NCBI GenBank assembly: GCA_023420795.1
Contig: JAEZVM010000005.1
Coordinates: 1-6,400 of the forward strand
Source of the DNA: Pseudomonadota bacterium
GTDB taxonomy: Bacteria; Pseudomonadota; Gammaproteobacteria; Burkholderiales; Burkholderiaceae_D
Length of the DNA stretch: 6,400 nucleotides
Direction of reading: 5' to 3'
Shown here: positions 1 through 4,341 of the stretch, in pieces
How the letters are laid out: each line of letters starts with the position of its first letter
How positions within the stretch are numbered: position 1 is the first letter of the stretch
Made by a program: the position numbers and the translations under genes
The notes under the pieces: model-generated
The model's input: the letters and a program-made list of their open reading frames with translations, nothing else
Databases searched by the model: none
Told to the model about the DNA's origin: nothing

Positions 1-58
1 GCGCTGCCTCCGCGTCTTCCGCTGGGCGGTGCGCGTGCTGTTGTCCGGCCTGGCTCAT
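1..58 (-). CDS. N-terminal fragment of a divergent hypothetical protein (runs off left edge)
   Basis: Only about 19 residues are inside the window, beginning MSQAGQQHAHRPAEDAEAA. The ATG at 58-56 is preceded on the minus strand by GGGAGA with a suitable spacing, a good Shine-Dalgarno. An in-frame ATG at 103 exists but has a much weaker ribosome site. A convincing minus-strand promoter lies upstream at 160-188, which supports transcription in this direction. The visible stretch is hydrophilic, rich in Gln, His, Ala and Glu, like a flexible N-terminal tail; no domain can be recognised. The alternative is that the plus strand carries the 3' end of a gene (an open frame from 2 to a TAA at 158-160, rich in Arg and Val). 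I consider that less likely because the minus-strand start has both an SD and a promoter. Function unknown. Confidence 0.45.
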   Translation of the reverse strand, partial: MSQAGQQHAHRPAEDAEAA

Positions 59-119
59 GTTGTCTCCCGGGTTGGCCGCGCCGTGCGCTCGGTGCGCCGG
101 CATCTTTTCATTGTGTCCG

Positions 120-146
120 TTCGCAAAACATGGCCTGCTTTGCGAA
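120..146. promoter_or_regulatory. Inverted repeat TTCGCAAA-N11-TTTGCGAA, operator-like
   Basis: Perfect 8-bp arms at 120-127 and 139-146 are separated by 11 nt. The element lies just downstream of the predicted minus-strand start site (about +7 to +33). It could therefore be an operator for a dimeric repressor, or a hairpin in the leader RNA of the divergent gene. The arm spacing (19 bp repeat to repeat, about two helical turns) suits a homodimeric DNA-binding protein. Confidence 0.4.
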
Positions 147-156
147 TAATTGAGGG

Positions 157-172
157 CTAATTATTGCATTAG
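157..172. promoter_or_regulatory. Small inverted repeat CTAAT-N6-ATTAG over the -10 region
   Basis: Five-base perfect arms (157-161 and 168-172) flank TATTGC and overlap the predicted minus-strand -10 box. A second regulator site is possible, but an AT-rich promoter makes short palindromes likely by chance. Confidence 0.25.
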
Positions 173-188
173 AGAAAAATGGGTGCAA
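160..188 (-). promoter_or_regulatory. Putative sigma70 promoter for the divergent minus-strand gene
   Basis: On the minus strand, TTGCAC (188-183) is separated by exactly 17 nt from AATAAT (165-160), which matches five of six bases of the -10 consensus. The -35 matches only three of six. Transcription would start near 153, giving a 5' leader of about 95 nt before the ATG at 58. The stretch 145-180 is markedly AT-rich compared with its surroundings. Inference from pattern only. Confidence 0.45.
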
Positions 189-267
189 AAACGGCGGGAG
201 GGCTGACGCGGACGCGTCGCATCCATCCAACATGGCATCGCTGGCCGATCGCTGTTCCACGCAAGGC

Positions 268-292
268 CGGCGCAGAGCGCTTCTGTGCGCCG
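268..292. other. Short GC-rich hairpin upstream of the operon
   Basis: Perfect 7-bp arms CGGCGCA (268-274) and TGCGCCG (286-292) enclose an 11-nt loop. No T-run follows on either strand, so it is not a classical terminator. It lies about 57 nt before the first operon gene and may be part of its leader or regulatory region. Apart from this and the 120-188 elements, I see no recognisable feature between 59 and 348. Confidence 0.3.
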
Positions 293-348
293 TCAACAAA
301 GCGTGTTGCGGATCATTCAAAACTTTGTTTACTTGAACGGAGCAAAGG

Positions 349-708
349 ATGAGGACACTACTGATCGCCATGATCATATGCGCAAGCGCCCTGGCCGGCT
401 GCGAGCTGCGGCAGCAGGAACCGGGCGCCACTGATATCGCGCGTGCCAAAAGCCTGCGGCCGGATGATCCGCAGCTGGCCGAACGCTATGAGCGCTCCTG
501 CATGACCTGCCATGCTGTGCGCGACAGCGGCGCGCCATTGGCCGGCTTCGCGCCACAATGGACCGCACGCCTCGACAAGGGGATGGAGCAACTGGTCAGT
601 AACACCCGCGACGGATTCAATGCGATGCCGGCAAGAGGGCTATGCAACGACTGCTCGCACGAGGATCTGCGCGCGCTGATCCGGTTCATGAGCGGCAACA
701 AGACATGA
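349..708 (+). CDS. Cytochrome c5-like c-type cytochrome, predicted lipoprotein
   Basis: A 119-residue protein that should carry one covalent haem and pass electrons at the periplasmic face of a membrane. The N-terminus is a short hydrophobic signal ending in a lipobox, LAGC, with lipidated Cys18; Glu follows at +2, with no Asp retention signal, so an outer-membrane anchor is possible. The haem-binding CMTCH motif is at residues 51-55 (His55 proximal ligand), followed by GAP at 61-63. Met93 in NAMPARG is the likely distal ligand. A second pair, Cys99/Cys102 (CNDCS), matches the extra Cys pair typical of the cytochrome c5 family, as does the closing L-x-x-L-I-x-F-M helix. The start is set by GGAG at 339-342, 6 nt before ATG. 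Its stop overlaps the next gene's start by 4 nt (ATGA), so it is the first gene of an operon with the flavoenzyme, for which it is a plausible electron acceptor (inference). No clear promoter is seen close upstream. Confidence 0.9.
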   Translation: MRTLLIAMIICASALAGCELRQQEPGATDIARAKSLRPDDPQLAERYERSCMTCHAVRDSGAPLAGFAPQWTARLDKGMEQLVSNTRDGFNAMPARGLCNDCSHEDLRALIRFMSGNKT

Positions 709-2084
709 GTGCCGCGCCGAATAAGCGCAGGCGGTTCATGAAGGCCGGCGCGCTGGCCGCAGCTGGCGGCCTGCTGACCGCGCTCCCCGCACAGTCCGCC
801 GTTCCCGCGCCGGGCATCGCCTGGCGCAACTGGTCTGGCTTGCAGCAGTGCCACGCGCGCAGCCTTGAAACGCCAGCCAGCGAATCCGCAATCGCCGCGT
901 TGATGAGCGCTGGCGGCGGCTGCATCCGCTGTGTCGGCGCCGGCCATTCCTTCACGCCGCTGGTGCCGACCGACGATGTGCTCGTTTCGCTCGACCGGAT
1001 GTCGGGCGTCGTCGCGCACGATAAATCCGCGTTGAACGTCACGCTGCGTGCCGGTACCCGCCTCGCGCTGCTGTCCCGCCAGCTCGATGCACTCGGGCTC
1101 GGCCTGCGCAATCTGCCGGACGTCAATGTGCAGACATTGGCCGGCGCGATCAGCACCGGCACCCACGGAACCGGCGCGGATATGCCGGCGCTGCATGCGG
1201 ATGTGATTGCGATGCGCATCGTTACGTCGCAAGGTGAAATCGTCGAATGCGACGAACGAAGCAACCCCGACCTGCTGGCCGCAGCGCGCGTGTCGCTCGG
1301 CAGCCTTGGCGTGATCACGCAAATGACGCTGCGCGTGGTGCCGGCCTACAACCTGCGCCGCCGGGTGCGGCTGATGCCGCTCGACGCAGTACTGGAACAG
1401 GCACCGCGACTGGCGCAGGCGCACCGCAATTTCGAGTTCTTCTATCTGCCGTTCACCGGCTACGCGGCGGCCATCACGCATGACCTGTACCCGGGAAGCG
1501 ATGTGCTGCAGCCCGAGTCGCAGGACGAACAGGCGCTGCGCGACCTGCGCCGGCTGCGCGACTGGTTGGGAAAGTTTCCACAGTTGCGGCGCTGGGTGGC
1601 GGGCAGGCTGATTGAAAGCGCACCCGAGGAGGAAGCAAGGAATCGTTCGTGGCGCCTGTTGTCCACGTCCCGCCCGACACGCTTCAATGAATCGGAATTC
1701 CATGTGCCGCGCGATGCGGGCATCGCCTGCGTGCGCGGGGTGATCGCCGCGCTGGAGCGGCGCAACGAAGTATTCTTCCCGCTGGAATTCCGTTACGTGA
1801 AGGGCGACGATGCCTGGCTGAGTCCGTTTTACCGGCGCGACAGTTGTTCGATCGCGATACATGCGGCATATGGCGAAGCGCATGATTACCTGCTGTCGGA
1901 AATCGGCCCGATCTTCCGTAGGTACGGAGGCCGGCCGCACTGGGGCAAGCTGCATGCGCTGTCAGCGAAAGAACTGTCTGCGCTCTATCCGCGCTGGAAA
2001 GACTTTCAGGTTGTGCGGGAGCGCTTGGATCCGCGGGGACGCATGCTCAACCCACATCTGCGCAGTCTGTTCGGCGTCGCGTAA
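705..2084 (+). CDS. FAD-linked aldonolactone oxidase/dehydrogenase-like enzyme with Tat-type leader
   Basis: A 459-residue member of the VAO/PCMH flavoprotein superfamily, D-arabinono-1,4-lactone oxidase / L-gulonolactone oxidase type; these oxidise aldonolactones or polyols. I chose the ATG at 705, which overlaps the upstream stop as ATGA, over an in-frame ATG at 642 inside the cytochrome gene; it places a twin-arginine leader at the very N-terminus (RRRFMK, residues 8-13, then a hydrophobic Ala/Gly/Leu stretch, cleavage near 29-32). The FAD-binding domain spans about 45-215: VGAGHSF has His81 where the family carries 8-alpha-histidyl FAD, and NLPDVNVQTLAGAISTGTHG spans 136-155. The ALO substrate domain follows: HWGK at 412-415 is a family active-site motif, and the C-terminus (F-x-x-VRERLDPRGRMLNPHL, then LFG) is typical. 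The Tat leader fits export of a folded FAD protein. Substrate is unknown, and the neighbouring cytochrome argues for dehydrogenase use (inference). Confidence 0.88.
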   Translation: MSAAPNKRRRFMKAGALAAAGGLLTALPAQSAVPAPGIAWRNWSGLQQCHARSLETPASESAIAALMSAGGGCIRCVGAGHSFTPLVPTDDVLVSLDRMSGVVAHDKSALNVTLRAGTRLALLSRQLDALGLGLRNLPDVNVQTLAGAISTGTHGTGADMPALHADVIAMRIVTSQGEIVECDERSNPDLLAAARVSLGSLGVITQMTLRVVPAYNLRRRVRLMPLDAVLEQAPRLAQAHRNFEFFYLPFTGYAAAITHDLYPGSDVLQPESQDEQALRDLRRLRDWLGKFPQLRRWVAGRLIESAPEEEARNRSWRLLSTSRPTRFNESEFHVPRDAGIACVRGVIAALERRNEVFFPLEFRYVKGDDAWLSPFYRRDSCSIAIHAAYGEAHDYLLSEIGPIFRRYGGRPHWGKLHALSAKELSALYPRWKDFQVVRERLDPRGRMLNPHLRSLFGVA

Positions 2085-3358
2085 TGGCAGCCAACAAGCG
2101 ACGCATGCTGCTGCTTGCCGGGCTGGCCGGAGCAGGCGCATTGTTCGCACATCCGCGCGACCGCGGCGCCGCACATGACAGCTACTTCGCCGCGTTGTCC
2201 GATGCGCTGAAGGACGCCGGCATCGCCACGCCGACCATGATGATCGACCGCGCGCGCCTGCATGCCAATGCGCAGGCGATCATGCGCAACATCGCCGGCC
2301 GCATGCAGTTGCGATTGGTGGCCAAGTCGCTGCCCTGCGTGCCGCTGCTAGATGAACTGATGCAGATAATGCAGACTTCGCGCCTGATGGTGTTCAACCT
2401 GCCTTACCTGCAGCAGCTTGCGGAGCAACTTGGCAACACAGATCTGCTTCTCGGCAAACCCTTGCCGGCCGCGGCGGCTGCACAGTTCTACCGCGACTTC
2501 AAGGGTGGCGGCTTCCAGCCGGAGCGCCAGCTCCAGTGGCTGGTCGATACGCCGGAACGGCTGGCGCAATACCGTGACCTGGCGCGTGCGCAGGAGCTGC
2601 GCCTGCGCATCAATATCGAGATCGACGTCGGCCTACATCGTGGCGGCATCGGCAATGCGCCGGATCTGCAGCGAATGATCGATCTCTTTCACTCGGAGCC
2701 GCGCCTGCAGTGGACGGGCATGATGGGCTACGACCCGCATATCGCCAAGTTGCCCGACCTGCCCGGTGTGCGCTCACGTGCGCTGGCCGAGTCGAAAAGA
2801 CGCTACGCCGAATACGCGACGCTGGCGCGGAACGCGCTGCAGACGGATGCGCAAGTGCTGACATTCAATACCGCTGGATCGCCGACCTACCGGCTGCATG
2901 ACGGCAGCGGCGCGGCGAATGAAGTCGCGCTCGGTTCGGCGCTGGTCATGCCGGGCGACTTCGATACGGCCTTGCTGCAGGATCTGCTGCCGGCCGCATT
3001 CATCGCAACGCCGGTCTTGAAGGCCCAGAAGGAATTCCTGCTGCCCGACGGCGTCGAGTGGCTCAGCCGCGCGGCCGGTGCATGGGATGTCAACCAGCGG
3101 CGCGCGTACTTCATCTACGGCGGCAACTGGCTGGCCGATCCGGTTTCGCCGGCCGGCATGTCGGCCAGCAGCCTGTATGGCGCATCCTCCAACCAGCAGG
3201 TGTTCGTCGGCTCCGGTGCGCAGAACCTGCAACCGGATGATTTCCTGTTTTTCCGGCCGCGCCAGAGCGAGGCGGTGCTGCAGCAGTTCGGCGATATCGT
3301 GGTGGTGGAAGGCGGGCGGATTACCGAGCGATGGCCGGTGATGCCTGCTTTGCCTTGA
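2084..3358 (+). CDS. DSD1/D-threonine aldolase-like PLP enzyme with export-type N-terminus
   Basis: A 424-residue fold-type III PLP enzyme (alanine racemase N-terminal barrel) related to D-serine dehydratase DSD1 and D-threonine aldolase. TPTMMID at 49-55 opens the barrel. RLVAKS holds the presumed Schiff-base Lys81, EIDVGLHRGGI spans 179-189, GYDPH is at 215-219 and FNTAGSPT (261-268) fits the phosphate-binding loop. The small C-terminal domain ends with FGDIVVVEGGRITERWP. In DSD1 and D-threonine aldolase a His-x-Cys or His-x-Asp pair here binds Zn or Mn; this protein reads RPRQSEA (391-397), with Gln394 and Glu396 in those places, so the usual metal site appears missing. The N-terminus, NKRRMLLLAGLAGAGALFA, is a Tat- or Sec-like signal or anchor, unusual for a family that is normally cytoplasmic. 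The start overlaps the previous stop by 1 nt (TAATG) with no good SD, implying coupled translation. Substrate and reaction (aldolase, dehydratase, racemase) cannot be decided. Confidence 0.85.
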   Translation: MAANKRRMLLLAGLAGAGALFAHPRDRGAAHDSYFAALSDALKDAGIATPTMMIDRARLHANAQAIMRNIAGRMQLRLVAKSLPCVPLLDELMQIMQTSRLMVFNLPYLQQLAEQLGNTDLLLGKPLPAAAAAQFYRDFKGGGFQPERQLQWLVDTPERLAQYRDLARAQELRLRINIEIDVGLHRGGIGNAPDLQRMIDLFHSEPRLQWTGMMGYDPHIAKLPDLPGVRSRALAESKRRYAEYATLARNALQTDAQVLTFNTAGSPTYRLHDGSGAANEVALGSALVMPGDFDTALLQDLLPAAFIATPVLKAQKEFLLPDGVEWLSRAAGAWDVNQRRAYFIYGGNWLADPVSPAGMSASSLYGASSNQQVFVGSGAQNLQPDDFLFFRPRQSEAVLQQFGDIVVVEGGRITERWPVMPALP

Positions 3359-3388
3359 GCTGTCATGACGATCGAACCATCCGCAACC

Positions 3389-3470
3389 CTGTCATTCCGA
3401 ACGCAGTGAGGAATCTTCAATGATGATTGCCGCACGGAGATGGGATTCCTCACTGCGTTCGGAATGACAG
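3389..3470. repeat. Perfect 27-bp inverted repeat (extragenic palindrome) between convergent genes
   Basis: The arms at 3389-3415 and 3444-3470 are exact reverse complements over 27 bp, separated by a 28-nt loop. The arm contains CATTCCGAACGCAGTGAGG, the style of dispersed REP-like palindromes found between genes in many bacteria. It lies 30 nt after the PLP-enzyme stop and 17 nt beyond the stop of the opposing small gene, so it could act as a transcript-end hairpin for both. A T-run (3480-3484) follows 9 nt after the right arm on the plus strand, too far for a textbook terminator. The rest of 3359-3487 shows nothing else. Confidence 0.85.
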
Positions 3471-3487
3471 AGAGAGGGGTTTTTCAT

Positions 3488-3712
3488 TTAATCGAACTCC
3501 CGCTCCGTGCGCTCCCATACCGCATCCGGCTCACTTCTTGCGACGGTGCGTGCCCATTTCGTGCCGCAGGCATTACACAAGTAATACTCGACATGGCCAG
3601 TGGCGGTTCCGCCGAAATTGATACCGGCCTGCGAATGCAGCAGCAGGTTGGCGTGCGGCGAAGTCGTCGCCGATGCTTTTTCCAGCATGGCGCAATCGGG
3701 GCATGCAGGCAT
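3488..3712 (-). CDS. Small two-CxxC (zinc-ribbon-like) protein
   Basis: A 74-residue hypothetical protein beginning MPACPDCAML. Two Cys pairs, Cys4-x-x-Cys7 and Cys46-x-x-Cys49 (CNACG), have the spacing of a four-Cys zinc ribbon; the intervening segment includes HVEYYLC, a beta-strand leading into the second knuckle as in many zinc ribbons. The C-terminus is charged and Trp-containing. The start at 3712 is preferred over an in-frame ATG at 3736 because GGAGGA sits 6 nt upstream of it and because the first knuckle then begins at the N-terminus. The gene follows DUF2237 on the same strand after a 25-nt gap, so the two are probably co-transcribed. Zinc binding is an inference from the Cys pattern; I do not recognise a named family. 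Confidence 0.75.
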   Translation of the reverse strand: MPACPDCAMLEKASATTSPHANLLLHSQAGINFGGTATGHVEYYLCNACGTKWARTVARSEPDAVWERTEREFD

Positions 3713-3718
3713 AGAGGT

Positions 3719-3724
3719 TCCTCC
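3719..3724 (-). promoter_or_regulatory. Strong ribosome-binding site that decides the small-protein start
   Basis: Read on the minus strand, GGAGGA lies 6 nt before the ATG at 3712. It falls between the two candidate starts (3736 and 3712), so it can serve only the shorter form. It is the best Shine-Dalgarno in the window. Confidence 0.7.
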
Positions 3725-3737
3725 ACGAGACAGCATG

Positions 3738-4133
3738 TCAGCCGAAGTTCCGGCGTTTGTGATCGAACTGCTGCAAGACTTCCAGCGGAATATGATCCAG
3801 CGCGCTGTAGTTCGTGCTTTCCAGCACGACCAGCGGTGCGGCGCCCGCCTGATATGCCTCGATCCAGCGGATCGCGCACAGGCACCAGTGGTCGCCCGAC
3901 CTGAGGCCGCGAAAACCCCATTCCGGTACCGGCGTGCTGAGGTCGTTGCCGCGTTCCTGGCTGAAGTCGAGGAATTCGTCGGTCATCACCGCGCAAACCA
4001 CATGCGTGCCCGCATCTTCAATATTGGTCTTGCAACATCCGTCACGGAAAAATCCGGTGAGCGGATCGAAGGAACAGGGAACCAGCGGTTCGCCGAATAC
4101 GTTTCTGGCCGGAGGCGGAGGAGTGGGAGGCAT
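3738..4133 (-). CDS. DUF2237 family protein
   Basis: A 131-residue cytoplasmic protein of the uncharacterised DUF2237 family, apparently full length. After a proline-rich start (PPTPPPP) the family core runs from RNVFGEPL at 10-17. It includes PLTGFFRDGCC (24-34), HVVCAVMTDEFLDFS (44-58), GNDLSTPVPEWGF (62-74) and GDHWCLCAIRW (80-90), then VVLEST and a C-terminal helix. Cysteines 20, 33, 34, 47, 84 and 86 fall mostly within these conserved blocks, suggesting a metal or redox role, though none has been established to my knowledge. No signal peptide or membrane segment is seen. The SD is weak (GAAG just before ATG), but no later start keeps the core. It is followed at once by the small CxxC gene and diverges from the cyclic-di-GMP gene. 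Confidence 0.88.
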   Translation of the reverse strand: MPPTPPPPARNVFGEPLVPCSFDPLTGFFRDGCCKTNIEDAGTHVVCAVMTDEFLDFSQERGNDLSTPVPEWGFRGLRSGDHWCLCAIRWIEAYQAGAAPLVVLESTNYSALDHIPLEVLQQFDHKRRNFG

Positions 4134-4142
4134 GGCTTCAGT

Positions 4143-4162
4143 ATAGGCAGGTACCTGTATAT
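4143..4162. promoter_or_regulatory. Near-perfect 20-bp palindrome upstream of DUF2237, operator-like
   Basis: The core CAGGTACCTG (4148-4157) is a perfect 10-bp palindrome. After a 2-bp mismatch on each side, symmetry resumes for three more bases (ATA and TAT), so 16 of 20 positions are symmetric. It ends only 10 nt before the DUF2237 start codon and overlaps a -10-like TATACA on the minus strand (4161-4156), though no good -35 is present. The placement would suit a repressor of DUF2237. Inference only. Confidence 0.35.
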
Positions 4163-4279
4163 GAGCTGGGTTTCATCTTGCAGCGTGTTGTCTTCGGGAC
4201 TACAGAAAAACCGCAAATAGGGAAATTTTGTTGCCGGAGATCAATTCGCTCGTTACCATGGATTGAACCGAAGCTCGGT

Positions 4280-4296
4280 CGCACCTTTATGGTGCG
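4280..4296. other. Small hairpin CGCACC-TTTAT-GGTGCG in the divergent intergenic region
   Basis: Perfect 6-bp arms (4280-4285 and 4291-4296) enclose a 5-nt loop, and the stem can extend by a G-U and a G-C pair. It lies 45 nt before the start of the cyclic-di-GMP gene. No T-run follows, so a terminator is unlikely; a leader-RNA structure or a protein site is possible. Confidence 0.3.
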
Positions 4297-4341
4297 GCGC
4301 AACGATTTGACAATAACCACCCCGCATAGGTTTGCGAAAGA

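Noticed and set aside
306..333. Possible promoter TTGCGG-N16-TTTACT before the cytochrome gene
   Set aside because: Transcription would begin at about 340, on top of the Shine-Dalgarno at 339-342, leaving no working leader. The true promoter was not identified.
642..704. Upstream in-frame ATG giving a 480-residue flavoenzyme
   Set aside because: This start lies deep inside the cytochrome gene, and the extension would bury the twin-arginine leader. The ATG at 705 overlaps the cytochrome stop and puts the leader at the N-terminus.
486..1955. Long minus-strand open frame of 489 codons opposite the cytochrome and flavoenzyme genes
   Set aside because: It is antisense to genes with clear family motifs. 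Its translation is rich in Arg, His, Gln and Ala with no recognisable domain, as expected from GC-biased codons read backwards.
3389..3470. CRISPR repeat or insertion-sequence end
   Set aside because: There is one inverted pair only, with no repeated spacer array, no transposase gene and no flanking target duplication, so an extragenic palindrome is the better description.
3600..4220. Plus-strand open frame of 206 codons across the DUF2237 region
   Set aside because: It is antisense to DUF2237 and the two-CxxC gene, both of which show conserved motifs on the minus strand.
4307..4335. Perfect -35 hexamer TTGACA upstream of the cyclic-di-GMP gene
   Set aside because: No acceptable -10 lies 16-18 nt downstream (the hexamer at that spacing is GTTTGC), and the start would fall almost on the ATG at 4342.
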